The notes beneath the pieces were generated by a model. The model saw only the letters and a list, made by a program, of their open reading frames with translations. It had not been told where the DNA came from and made no database searches. From the NCBI GenBank assembly GCA_903928965.1, contig CAIYSZ010000089.1, positions 1 to 44,364 on the forward strand: a stretch of DNA of 44,364 bases, given 5' to 3'. This document shows positions 8,715 through 17,328 of the stretch, in pieces. The DNA is from an uncultured Pseudomonadota bacterium (GTDB taxonomy: Bacteria > Pseudomonadota > Gammaproteobacteria > Methylococcales > Methylomonadaceae). Numbering within the stretch: the first letter of the stretch is position 1; each line of letters starts with the position of its first letter. A program made the position numbers and the translations under genes.

Positions 8715-9460
8715 GCCGCTTGCTCCTCAAGCCAGCCATAGCCTTTTTCATCCAATTCCAAGGCCAGTTCGGGGCCGCCGGATTTGACGATGCGGCCATC
8801 CGCCAGCACGTGCACCGCATCCGGCTTGATATAATCCAACAAGCGCTGATAATGCGTAATCATTAAGAACGCACGCTCCGGCCCGCGCAGGGAATTCACG
8901 CCCTCGCTCACAATACGCAAGGCGTCAATATCCAGGCCGGAATCGGTTTCATCCAGAATGCACAACTTAGGCTCCAACAACGCCGCCTGCAAAATCTCGT
9001 TACGCTTCTTCTCGCCGCCGGAAAAACCCTCGTTCACCGCGCGGTACAAAAACTTCTCGTCCATTTGCAACAAACGCACCTTGGCTTTAACCAAGCTTAA
9101 AAAATCCATGGCGTCCAATTCCGGCAGCCCCAAATGCTTGCGCTTGGCGTTCAAGGCCGCTTTCAGCAAATACACGTTGCTGACGCCGGGAATCTCCACC
9201 GGATATTGAAACGCCAAAAACACGCCCTCGCGGGCGCGCATTTCCGCCGGCAAGGCCAATAAATCCAGGCCGTTGAACTCCACGCTGCCGGAAGTCACCT
9301 CATAACCCGGCTTGCCGGCCAATACGTGAGACAGCGTGCTTTTGCCGGCCCCGTTAGGCCCCATCACCGCATGCACCTCGCCCGGCTTAATCTCCAGGTT
9401 TAGGCCGCGCAATATCGGCTTGTCACCGACGCTGACATGTAAGTCTTCGATTTTCAACAT
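8711..9460 (-). CDS. sufC: Fe-S assembly ATPase SufC
   Basis: An ABC-type ATPase of 249 residues that powers the SufBCD scaffold. Walker A is GPNGAGKS at 34-41, the Q-loop is in AFQYP (83-87), the signature is FSGGE at 146-150 and Walker B is CILDE at 167-171, followed by TDSGLDIDAL and the His switch in ITHYQRLL. No membrane segments, as expected for the soluble SufC. It lies 34 bases after sufB and overlaps sufD. Confidence 0.96.
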   Translation of the reverse strand: MLKIEDLHVSVGDKPILRGLNLEIKPGEVHAVMGPNGAGKSTLSHVLAGKPGYEVTSGSVEFNGLDLLALPAEMRAREGVFLAFQYPVEIPGVSNVYLLKAALNAKRKHLGLPELDAMDFLSLVKAKVRLLQMDEKFLYRAVNEGFSGGEKKRNEILQAALLEPKLCILDETDSGLDIDALRIVSEGVNSLRGPERAFLMITHYQRLLDYIKPDAVHVLADGRIVKSGGPELALELDEKGYGWLEEQAA

Positions 9461-9494
9461 AGTGTTTATACTCTTATCAAAATTATAGCCGCGC

Positions 9495-10943
9495 CTAACC
9501 CACCGCGCCTTCCAAACTAATGCCCAGCAAAGCCTGCGCCTCCACCGCGAACTCCATCGGCAACTCGCGGAACACCTCTTTACAAAAACCGTTCACGATC
9601 ATCGACACCGCGTCCTCGGCCGACAAACCGCGCTGCTGGCAGAAAAACAATTGATCCTCGCTGATCTTGCTGGTGGTGGCCTCATGCTCCACCTTGGCCG
9701 ACGGCTGTTTGACCTCCACGTACGGAAACGTATGCGCGCCGCAACGGCTGCCCACCAGCAGGGAATCGCATTGAGTATGATTGCGCGCATTCTCCGCCGA
9801 TCTGGCTATCTTGACCAAGCCGCGATAAGTATTTTGCGCGCGGCCGGCGGAAATACCCTTGGACACGATGGTACTGCGGGTGTTTTTGCCGATATGTATC
9901 ATCTTGGTGCCGGTATCCGCCTGCTGTAGATTATTAGTCACCGCCACCGAATAAAACTCGCCTATGGAATTGTCGCCCAGCAACACGCAGCTGGGGTATT
10001 TCCAGGTAATCGCCGAGCCCGTCTCCACCTGCGTCCACGACACCTTGGAATTGCGGCCGCGGCACTCGGCGCGCTTGGTGACGAAATTGTAAATGCCGCC
10101 GACGCCATTCTGGTCTCCCGGATACCAATTTTGCACCGTGGAATATTTAATCACCGCCTCTTCCAGCGCCACCAGTTCCACCACCGCCGCGTGCAATTGA
10201 TTTTCATCGCGCATCGGCGCGGTGCAGCCTTCTAAATAAGACACGTGCGAACCCTCGTCGGCGATAATCAAGGTGCGCTCGAATTGGCCGGTATTGGCGG
10301 CGTTAATCCGGAAATAAGTAGACAACTCCATCGGGCAACGCACCCCCTTGGGGATGTAGACAAACGAACCGTCGGTAAACACCGCCGAGTTCAAGGCCGC
10401 GAAAAAATTATCGGCCGGCGGCGCCACCGTGCCTAGATATTGCCGCACCAATTCCGGATATTTCTGTAAGGCCTCGGAGATGGGGCAAAAAATCACCCCC
10501 GCCTCCATCAACTTGCCCTTAAACGTAGTGGCCACCGACACGCTGTCGAACACTGCGTCGACAGCCACGCCAGCCAAGCGCTCTTGCTCGTCCAGGGGAA
10601 TGCCCAGCTTTTTATAGGTAGCCAGCAGCTCCGGGTCCACCTCGTCCAGACTTTTTGGCCCCGCATGCTTCGATTTGGGCGCTGAATAATAGCTAATCGC
10701 CTGATAATCAATTGGTTCGATGCGCAATTGCGCCCAATTCGGCTTCGGCATGCCCGACCAATGCCGGAACGCCTTCAACCGGAATTCCAACATAAACTCC
10801 GGCTCGCCCTTAATGGCGGATAAACGCCGGATCACCTCTTCATCCAAACCGGGCGGAAAAGTATCCGCCTCCAAATCCGTGACGAAGCCGGGCTTATATT
10901 GCTGGCCGATGATGTTTTCAATCTCTTGCGCGGTAGTGGACAT
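9495..10943 (-). CDS. sufB: Fe-S assembly scaffold protein SufB
   Basis: The 482-residue protein is a full-length SufB, the main cluster-building subunit of SufBC2D. Family landmarks are SYYSAPK near 95, [35 protein letters not shown], the [21 protein letters not shown] stretch and the C-terminal [20 protein letters not shown]-type region. It begins 23 bases after the regulator gene and leads the structural part of the operon. Confidence 0.96.
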   Translation of the reverse strand: MSTTAQEIENIIGQQYKPGFVTDLEADTFPPGLDEEVIRRLSAIKGEPEFMLEFRLKAFRHWSGMPKPNWAQLRIEPIDYQAISYYSAPKSKHAGPKSLDEVDPELLATYKKLGIPLDEQERLAGVAVDAVFDSVSVATTFKGKLMEAGVIFCPISEALQKYPELVRQYLGTVAPPADNFFAALNSAVFTDGSFVYIPKGVRCPMELSTYFRINAANTGQFERTLIIADEGSHVSYLEGCTAPMRDENQLHAAVVELVALEEAVIKYSTVQNWYPGDQNGVGGIYNFVTKRAECRGRNSKVSWTQVETGSAITWKYPSCVLLGDNSIGEFYSVAVTNNLQQADTGTKMIHIGKNTRSTIVSKGISAGRAQNTYRGLVKIARSAENARNHTQCDSLLVGSRCGAHTFPYVEVKQPSAKVEHEATTSKISEDQLFFCQQRGLSAEDAVSMIVNGFCKEVFRELPMEFAVEAQALLGISLEGAVG

Positions 10944-10965
10944 AAAAACGACCTACAATTCAAAA

Positions 10966-11415
10966 CTAACGAAATAAACGGCTAACCGGAATCACCACCT
11001 CTTGCGGGGGTTGGCACGGCGCAATTAAATCGGCTAGGGTCACCGACTCCAAGGCCAGCGCCACCCGCTGATTCAGCAAATTCCAGTTCCCCTGAATCCG
11101 GCAACCGGCAGCCTGCTCGCAACTTTTGAGCGAAGCGCTGCATTCGGTCAAGGCGATAGGCCCCTCCAGCGCGCTAATCACGCTAGCCACGGAAATCCGA
11201 TGCGGCGAACGCCTCAAGGCGTAACCGCCCTTAGGACCGCGTTGTGAACTCAAAACCCCAGCCTTGGACAACTGCTTCAAAATCTTAGAGACAGTAGGCA
11301 AGGCAATGCCGGTGGCCGCCGCCACCTCTATCGCCCCATGCACCCGGCCATCCTCTCTAGCCATATGGCTAAGAATCACCGTGGCGTAATCAGTTAATTT
11401 ACTGAGCTTAATCAT
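10966..11415 (-). CDS. sufR: Rrf2-family SUF operon regulator
   Basis: A 149-residue Rrf2/IscR-type transcription factor. Residues 1-70 form the winged helix (KLTDYATVILSHMA, then GIALPTVSKILKQLSKAGVL and the wing RGPKGGYAL). Cys92, Cys99 and Cys105 are spaced as in Fe-S-binding Rrf2 proteins and are the likely cluster ligands. It matches the group found at the head of proteobacterial suf operons (SUF system regulator) rather than isc-linked IscR, because iscS/iscU are absent and sufB follows directly. By analogy it should sense cluster status and repress its own operon through the palindrome at 11487-11501. The symbol sufR is used by position; it is not homologous to cyanobacterial SufR. Confidence 0.88.
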   Translation of the reverse strand: MIKLSKLTDYATVILSHMAREDGRVHGAIEVAAATGIALPTVSKILKQLSKAGVLSSQRGPKGGYALRRSPHRISVASVISALEGPIALTECSASLKSCEQAAGCRIQGNWNLLNQRVALALESVTLADLIAPCQPPQEVVIPVSRLFR

Positions 11416-11486
11416 CAGTCGCGCCTTGCCCCGTCACATCCGCGCCGCCAAATCGAGGCGGCCGCCATCACCTGTCGATGAATTGA

Positions 11487-11520
11487 GGACTATTTTAGTC
11501 CCAATTAATTCTTGAGTAAA
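11487..11520 (-). promoter_or_regulatory. SUF operon promoter with overlapping palindromic operator
   Basis: Reading the minus strand, TTTACT (11515-11520), a 17-base spacer and TAAAAT (11492-11497) make a sigma-70 promoter for sufR-BCDSU-rsmJ. The -10 box lies inside a perfect palindrome GGACTA-AAA-TAGTCC (11487-11501). Its core GACTAAAATAGTC fits the core of the E. coli IscR type 1 consensus, although the outer bases differ. Binding there would block RNA polymerase. The start codon of the regulator is about 70 bases downstream. Confidence 0.75.
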
Positions 11521-11752
11521 GCGCTAGGTTATTTTTTTGCATGCAGGGAGCGGCGCCGGCTAGCAACGGCCAACAGATTAAGTGTAGCTTACGAAGCTTG
11601 CCACGGGATTTTTACGATAAACCAGGTAATACGGCATTGCAAGTCATTGATTTGAAATAATAAAATACATAAATAATTATGAGACCATGAATTAAAGACT
11701 AAAATACAGAATGAACCTAACAAAAAACAATTTAGTTTTAGCTACACCAAAC

Positions 11753-11781
11753 TTGACAGTTCCCTATCGTATTGCTAACCT
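11753..11781 (+). promoter_or_regulatory. Candidate sigma-70 promoter of the effector-like cluster
   Basis: TTGACA at 11753-11758, a 17-base spacer and TAACCT at 11776-11781 lie 42 bases before the ATG at 11824. The -35 is a perfect match and the -10 keeps the TAnnnT bases. The rest of 11521-11752 is AT-rich and holds no gene I can support. Confidence 0.5.
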
Positions 11782-11823
11782 TAAATTCTAACGCTCGTTA
11801 TCCACTTGACAGTATTAATTACG

Positions 11824-12711
11824 ATGCAGCGCATACCCCTGGGATTCCAAGATTGGAGCATAGGCACGGCTCAAGCCTGCCGGCAATGCCGCGGGCATGC
11901 CCGAATATCCGGGCATGCCCGCTCCATGCTGTTGCAAAGCTTCAAACCCAATACCTTGGCCCTGATTAAGCTGCGCGAGCTGCTTTATACCCTTGGCCCA
12001 CAGCCAAACCAATACAGGTATGGCGATCATCAAATCATCCGCCAAATCGAGGGCTTAATCCAGGTAGGCCGTTTATGCCTTTGCCGTGAAAACGCCGGCG
12101 GCGACCAAGCTGAAGCGGATAGTCCGGTGGGGCCAATACTCAGACAATTGCCTGCCCTGACGCGCCACTTTCAATTTGAACGCAAGACCTTGCGGCTAAT
12201 CGATATTATACAATGGCGTAATATCCGCTTCGACAGCCAATACGAAGTCGTGCCTAGCGAACAAGCGCGGAAAATTCTCATCGCCCTGGCCGGCGAGCGG
12301 CGAAACGCCTCCACGGACTCGAAAACACTGTTGCAAGCGGCCGACTTTATTCCGGACACTCGCCGCCTCAATTTAGAAGAAACCGGCGTGTTATTACTCA
12401 GTTACACGCCTTTAAACTACTCAAAAGACTCGGAAACCGATTCAGGGCCGCCATCCGCCAAAAAATCGCCCTCCACCCCCGCTTCGCCAGCGCTCCGCGC
12501 GCCGCCCAAACCGACGCACTGGGTTGAAATCAAGCTCTCCGACACGAATAATCAACCCGTGTCCGGCGCAAAATACCGGATAGAATTACCCAACAAATCC
12601 ATCGTTGAAGGCGTGTTGGACGCCAGCGGCACCGCCTGGCTGGGCAACCTGCCCTCCGGCGGAAATTGCAAAATCACCTTTCCGGACATAGACGCCCAGG
12701 AATGGAATTAA
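11824..12711 (+). CDS. VgrG-associated carboxypeptidase-regulatory-like domain protein
   Basis: A protein of about 295 residues. From roughly residue 110 it is a convincing gene product: an Arg-rich helical part (RHFQFERKTLRLIDIIQW, then SEQARKILIALAGERR), the phrase DTRRLNLEETGVLLLSYTP, a Pro/Ser linker, and a C-terminal beta domain beginning THWVEIKLSD and ending PSGGNCKITFPDIDAQEW. This last domain resembles the extension found on type VI secretion VgrG/spike proteins and their cargo. The first ~100 residues are doubtful: they are encoded by a sequence that recurs, shortened and out of frame, at 17141-17320, and there is no ribosome site at 11824 (the frame opens at a TTG at 11806). The true start may lie further in. 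It precedes the OmpA-domain gene by 24 bases, so the two are probably cotranscribed. Confidence 0.6.
   Translation: MQRIPLGFQDWSIGTAQACRQCRGHARISGHARSMLLQSFKPNTLALIKLRELLYTLGPQPNQYRYGDHQIIRQIEGLIQVGRLCLCRENAGGDQAEADSPVGPILRQLPALTRHFQFERKTLRLIDIIQWRNIRFDSQYEVVPSEQARKILIALAGERRNASTDSKTLLQAADFIPDTRRLNLEETGVLLLSYTPLNYSKDSETDSGPPSAKKSPSTPASPALRAPPKPTHWVEIKLSDTNNQPVSGAKYRIELPNKSIVEGVLDASGTAWLGNLPSGGNCKITFPDIDAQEWN
11891..11922. repeat. Nested palindrome, two 12-base palindromic arms
   Basis: GCGGGCATGCCCG, six bases, then CGGGCATGCCCGC. Each arm is itself a palindrome (CGGGCATGCCCG), so the block is both a direct and an inverted repeat. It lies in the doubtful 5' part of the gene starting at 11824, and the related copy near 17200 keeps only traces of it. 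This looks like a mobile or regulatory hairpin rather than coding sequence. Confidence 0.7.
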
Positions 12712-12735
12712 TTATCAAGGTACAATGGAAAGTAG

Positions 12736-15585
12736 ATGGCGACCGATAACGTAAAGTCCGACGATTGTGGTTGCGGAAGCTTGGTGTCCGAGGGCGGCAT
12801 CAGCGGAACGCATCCGGTTAGTGATTCATTTCAAAATCATTTAGGCCCTACCACAGAGCAACAATTTAACACCCTACGCTCAGGCTTGTTGCCGGTGGCG
12901 TGTTGGCGAGTGGACGATTTACGTTTTGAATTCGATTCCTCTTTTATCGGCGCCGGCATAGCCGCTGAACTGATGCATTTACGCCAACTGATTCAAGACC
13001 ATCCACCGTCCTCCAAATCGGATCCATTGCCCGGTTGCCCGCTCTCGATATTCGGTCATGCCGACCCAACCGGCAGTGACGACTACAATAAGCAATTGAG
13101 TGGACGGCGCGCCGCCGCGATTTATGCCTTGCTCACCCGCAATACCGGCATATGGGAAAAACTCTATAGCCAGCCCCTGGGTAATGACAACTGGGGCAAA
13201 CGCGCCTTGGAAACGATGTTGAATAACGTTTCGCCTCCTCCCGCCGGCGAAACCAACCAAAACCAGGCCAGCCACTACCAAAACAATCCCGGCGAGCGCC
13301 AGGAATTATTTGAAAAGTACATGGACAAGCTATGCGGCCGCGACTTCAAGCTTGAAAAAGGAGATTTCCTTGGCAAAGGGCAGGATAAAGGCGGAAAAGG
13401 CGACTACCATGGCTGTAGCGAATTTAACCCCGCGCTGATTCTTTCCGAGCAAGATGAAAAAAAATTCACTCAAGACTCCGACAAAACCGCGCGCAACGCC
13501 GCTAACGCCATAAACCGTAGAGTAATGGTACTAATATTCCGTAAAGGCAGCCAAATCGATCCTGCTTTGTGGCCATGTCCGCGCGTTAGCGAAGGCGTGG
13601 CTGGATGCAAAAAGCGGTTTTGGTCGGATGGAGAAAGCCGGCGTAGTAGGCAACTGCCTAATCAACCTAGAAAGTACAAGCAAAGCAAGGATACATTCGC
13701 CTGTAGGTTCTATGACCGTTTACTAAAAGAATCGCCTTGTGAAATCACTATCGAAGGCGACGGAATTTTCTATATGCAATGCCTAGCGGGCGACGGCCAA
13801 ACCTTGCTTGCCAATCGTAAATATAGCATTCAGAGCAAGGGCGGCGCCGTCATTCGCTATCAAGGCCAACTGGACGAAACGGGAACCTTACGTCATGTAA
13901 ATGTTCCGCATGGCGATTACCTATTAAACGTGGATGGCTGCGCCGAAGGCACACCGATTGCCGTGTTACGCTTAGACGAAGAAGTTCCTCAGGTCCAGTT
14001 ACTTGAAAGCGGCAGACTAGCCATTCACGTATTGACCCCCTATGGCGATGCTATTCCAGGGGCTTTAGTTTCCGTTCAGGGGCTTGGAGATCGGGAAAGC
14101 GACGAAGATGGCATCGCTTATTTCAACAGCGTGCATGCGGGGGACTATTCGTTTAAGGCGGCCAAAACCAACTACATCGCGAATCATACGGAAAATACAA
14201 GTATGTTGCGCCTAGTCAACAACCAGGGTTTAGGCGCCATCAAAAGCGAAAATAACACTAACACTGTAAACGGTGAAGTCGAAGTCAAGGATCGACGCGC
14301 CGACGTTATTGTTACCATGGGAAAAAACCCAGCCCCGGTTTTAGGTAAAATACTACGTATCACCGGAAAACAACCAGGCACGCATGGAGTCCGTAGTAAA
14401 ACGCAGCATCTAGGGGATAACCAGCTTTCAGCAAGCGCATCCTCGGACATGGATCTCAATACGAATAAACCTGTCATTTTATTGAGAGGCAGCCGCTCGG
14501 TATTCTTGTGCGCGGTTACCGATCCACCGGGTCAAATCGTCGATTGGGACGTTGTTCCCAATCAAAGCGCCAGCGCGCCTCCGGATTTTGCGCCTAAAAA
14601 TACCATTGGCGGCGACGACAAAAATCCGGATAGCGGCACTTGGCTAGAGATCCAAACCAATCAAGTCGGCTCATTTGCCGCGGTGGCGAAACTGAATGGC
14701 GCGTCCATGATTTGGAATTTCGTGCTGGTTGGGGTGGAGATTGATACGGCCTCGACCTCAGTGGTTAATAATAATGGTTTCATGGATCTCAATAAATTCC
14801 TCAACACCCCGGAGGGTAAAAAATGGATCGGTACAGGCATGGACAAAACATATGACCCTACCAAAAAAACCGGCGTGGTTTCAGGTGTATTTGAATTTGG
14901 CAAGTTCGCGTGGTCGTCGCTCGTAAAAGTTCACTTAAAAGGCGGCGGCCCTTCAGGAACCTTGGGATGCGATCAAATACAGGTACATATTATACAAAAC
15001 CTCCATCATGATCATGTTCGCGGGATATACGAAACCAAGCTCGCGTATAGGGAATTCGCCGAGCCGACTTTAGACACCTCGCAAGGTTCTCCTCCAAATT
15101 ATTTCGGTCCCGTGGTTGGAGTCGGCCTAGTGGATAATCGACCAATACCGCAATGCCCATTTATTCACGCGGCAGGCATGATTAGGCTTAACAAAAACGA
15201 CCCCGCTTTCCGTGAAATTGAAGTTGGAGACAGCCCGGGAACCGGGTTTAATACGACGGAATCGGGAGAAAACCTAAAAAAGATCGATAAAGATGAGATG
15301 TATCGAGTAGGTCTGGTATCTTTTAGTAATCATTCAAAGAATTCAATTGTGGCTCACGCCGATTTATTTTGGAAAGTTGATTATACCGGCAAAGTTTCCG
15401 TCGATTCCCTCATCGGCGCATGGTCCAATTCTACCGCCAAGGTGGAAATAGTTTATGCTTGGAAACCCATCCTATCGTCATCCGGCGTTCAAGGCGATGA
15501 CGCGGGCGATGCACGTTTTGAAATTTTCCCCCCTCTTGCGGCAAAGACAAGTAACGAATCCATAAAAATAATCGACTTACCCTAA
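12736..15585 (+). CDS. OmpA-domain multidomain protein, injection-system cargo-like
   Basis: A 949-residue protein without a signal peptide. Residues ~61-137 form an OmpA-like peptidoglycan-binding domain: DLRFEFDSSF, then IFGHADPTG (105-113) and LSGRRAAAIYALL (121-133). Residues ~340-520 contain at least two Cna-B/carboxypeptidase-regulatory-like beta domains (for example LHVLTPYG-type strand followed by GALVSVQGLGDRESDEDGIA). The C-terminal ~400 residues, including VHIIQNLHHDHVRGIYETK, are not recognised. OmpA domains on proteins without signal sequences occur in cargo and accessory proteins near VgrG/PAAR modules. The neighbours (a VgrG-extension-like protein, a metzincin and a LysM protein) support that reading, but no core secretion genes are in the window. 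The C-terminal part could be a toxin or a scaffold for the next gene's protease; this is inference. Confidence 0.65.
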   Translation: MATDNVKSDDCGCGSLVSEGGISGTHPVSDSFQNHLGPTTEQQFNTLRSGLLPVACWRVDDLRFEFDSSFIGAGIAAELMHLRQLIQDHPPSSKSDPLPGCPLSIFGHADPTGSDDYNKQLSGRRAAAIYALLTRNTGIWEKLYSQPLGNDNWGKRALETMLNNVSPPPAGETNQNQASHYQNNPGERQELFEKYMDKLCGRDFKLEKGDFLGKGQDKGGKGDYHGCSEFNPALILSEQDEKKFTQDSDKTARNAANAINRRVMVLIFRKGSQIDPALWPCPRVSEGVAGCKKRFWSDGESRRSRQLPNQPRKYKQSKDTFACRFYDRLLKESPCEITIEGDGIFYMQCLAGDGQTLLANRKYSIQSKGGAVIRYQGQLDETGTLRHVNVPHGDYLLNVDGCAEGTPIAVLRLDEEVPQVQLLESGRLAIHVLTPYGDAIPGALVSVQGLGDRESDEDGIAYFNSVHAGDYSFKAAKTNYIANHTENTSMLRLVNNQGLGAIKSENNTNTVNGEVEVKDRRADVIVTMGKNPAPVLGKILRITGKQPGTHGVRSKTQHLGDNQLSASASSDMDLNTNKPVILLRGSRSVFLCAVTDPPGQIVDWDVVPNQSASAPPDFAPKNTIGGDDKNPDSGTWLEIQTNQVGSFAAVAKLNGASMIWNFVLVGVEIDTASTSVVNNNGFMDLNKFLNTPEGKKWIGTGMDKTYDPTKKTGVVSGVFEFGKFAWSSLVKVHLKGGGPSGTLGCDQIQVHIIQNLHHDHVRGIYETKLAYREFAEPTLDTSQGSPPNYFGPVVGVGLVDNRPIPQCPFIHAAGMIRLNKNDPAFREIEVGDSPGTGFNTTESGENLKKIDKDEMYRVGLVSFSNHSKNSIVAHADLFWKVDYTGKVSVDSLIGAWSNSTAKVEIVYAWKPILSSSGVQGDDAGDARFEIFPPLAAKTSNESIKIIDLP

Positions 15586-15616
15586 TTCCCTAAACTTAAG
15601 TTAGTGGCAAACATAA

Positions 15617-17134
15617 ATGGCAAATGGCTGGCTTGTTCACTTTGAACCAACGATATCTCATCTAACGCCTAACGGAAGAGGCGGTTTTACGGCTGTAACA
15701 GCCGCCCCCGGCGCCAGAATTCAACCTCCACCAGGTTCATTTCCTGTCTTTACGCGTATCCGTTTAAATTTTACGGACGATGCGCAAGGTCCTCCGCCAA
15801 TTACGCCAGGCAGTCCGGCCTTGGCCGCCACCCTTGAATTTGTAGGCCGCGCGAAACCTAGTGATGGAAGTTCAAATCCCTTTTTATCCATGGGTATATT
15901 GAATGGAAAAGTCAAATATGACATGTCCGGCGTCCGACCCGTACCTCAATTTATTTGCGCTACACATTCCCTGCCAAATAGTGCTGAATTACATATTGAT
16001 TACACCCCAGCTACCAACGATGACGTCGCTCATTCGGATTGGGTTATTTATATTGAAAAACACCCAAAAACCTTCGATACTTACATAACACCCGGCTTCT
16101 TTGTGCAATTGCCTTGGCAATTCATTGAAAATCCAGGAGTATTACAAATCTCGGTTCGTTTATCGATCAACGGCAATCTTGAAGCCGACGAAAACCGGAA
16201 TACTCCCTTGAGCATTCCAATTATCCATAATTCCGTGCCTGAAAATATTGATGCGCGGCAAAGTCGGTTTACATTCTTCGGCTTACGAAATCTGTATTGT
16301 CGCGCTAATGCACATCAACCCAATGAGAGAATTCCATTTAAAATTCCAATTGGCGGCAATACTCTTACTATCTTTTTACATAGCAGCTTTAATGATTTTT
16401 GCGCGCAAAAAACCAGCGCCTCGATTACGGACGTAATTTCTAAAACGACGGAAATTTTCAAGAACGCCGGCTTTGGCGCTATCAATATCTTGAGCGGCAA
16501 GCCAGCGGACGACGACTCCCAATTACACTGGAGACGGGTAGCCGGACGTTACATGGCTATTAATATTAAAGATGCTAATCAGAGCCTCCCTGATGCGGAT
16601 AAATTGGAATTCCGGTTTGCCGCCGCGATTAACGCAAACAATTTTGGCGCTGTTAGAATTCCGGATGACATGGTGGAACGAATTCCCTTTTTTAATTTTT
16701 ATATTTTCGTGGAAGATGCGCCGCCCTCGGATCCAACAGAGTTGGCGCGCAGCGAGACCTTTACTCCGATCCATGGGTCCACGGGCGGGATTCTGAAAGA
16801 TCAAGGCTTAAAAGCCCTACTCACCCCCATTATCATGTCTAAGGAACGAGGAAGTCAGCTTCTGAATACCTTAAATCGCGTTGATGGAGCCGACCACGCT
16901 AACCTGCTCGCCAGTAACATTTGCCATGAGATCGGTCATTCTCTTGGATTAAGACATGCGGTCGCATTTATAGATAATCTACCCTATGAAAGAGGCGATA
17001 CTAGGTTTAGTCGTGGCGTCATGGCAACGACTGTATCCGGTTATCCCGACAGTTCAGGCAAGATTCGTTTTCCAATGAGTTATTTCGGCCCGGTACACGT
17101 TCAAGTCATTAAAAGACTTTATTTGACATCATAA
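15617..17134 (+). CDS. Putative metzincin-type zinc metalloprotease
   Basis: A 505-residue protein with the extended zinc motif HEIGHSLGLRH at 437-447, which fits HExxHxxGxxH of metzincins, and a candidate Met-turn 40 residues later (Met487 in FPMSYF). Glu438 would be the catalytic base. The first ~400 residues are beta-rich with several proline loops and are not recognised. There is no signal peptide or membrane segment, so export by the Sec route is unlikely; delivery by an injection apparatus would fit the neighbours. It begins 31 bases after the OmpA-domain gene and is probably cotranscribed. I infer an effector or cargo-processing protease; a bystander secreted protease is the alternative. 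Known families it might join include M10, M12 and pappalysin-like M43; none is certain. Confidence 0.68.
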   Translation: MANGWLVHFEPTISHLTPNGRGGFTAVTAAPGARIQPPPGSFPVFTRIRLNFTDDAQGPPPITPGSPALAATLEFVGRAKPSDGSSNPFLSMGILNGKVKYDMSGVRPVPQFICATHSLPNSAELHIDYTPATNDDVAHSDWVIYIEKHPKTFDTYITPGFFVQLPWQFIENPGVLQISVRLSINGNLEADENRNTPLSIPIIHNSVPENIDARQSRFTFFGLRNLYCRANAHQPNERIPFKIPIGGNTLTIFLHSSFNDFCAQKTSASITDVISKTTEIFKNAGFGAINILSGKPADDDSQLHWRRVAGRYMAINIKDANQSLPDADKLEFRFAAAINANNFGAVRIPDDMVERIPFFNFYIFVEDAPPSDPTELARSETFTPIHGSTGGILKDQGLKALLTPIIMSKERGSQLLNTLNRVDGADHANLLASNICHEIGHSLGLRHAVAFIDNLPYERGDTRFSRGVMATTVSGYPDSSGKIRFPMSYFGPVHVQVIKRLYLTS

Positions 17135-17140
17135 ATTTCT

Positions 17141-17320
17141 ATGCAACGCATACCCCCGGGATTCCAAGATTGGAGCATGGGCCACCAAAGCCCCCGGCCA
17201 ATACCACGGCCAAGCCCGTATATTCGAGCATGGCCGCTACATGCTATTGCCAAGCCTTGAACCCAAAATCATGCGGACGAATCAACTCAGATATGTCGCG
17301 GCTAATCGATATTAAACAGG
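17141..17320 (+). repeat. Degenerate copy of the 11824-12220 segment
   Basis: The first ~35 bases (ATGCAACGCATACCCC onward through GATTGGAGCATGGG) match 11824-11860 almost exactly. Similarity continues patchily through GCATGCCC-like bases, and the end (GCGGCTAATCGATATTA) again matches 12193-12209. About 200 bases of the first copy are missing in between, and the reading frame is broken by a stop. The copy fills the gap between the metalloprotease and LysM genes and ends at the LysM ribosome site. It is a segmental duplication remnant or a dispersed repeat. Confidence 0.75.
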
Positions 17321-17328
17321 AGTAATGC

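Noticed and set aside
10966-11415. Regulator as IscR of an isc operon
   Set aside because: No iscS, iscU or iscA follow; sufB is directly downstream and the sequence fits the SUF-linked Rrf2 group.
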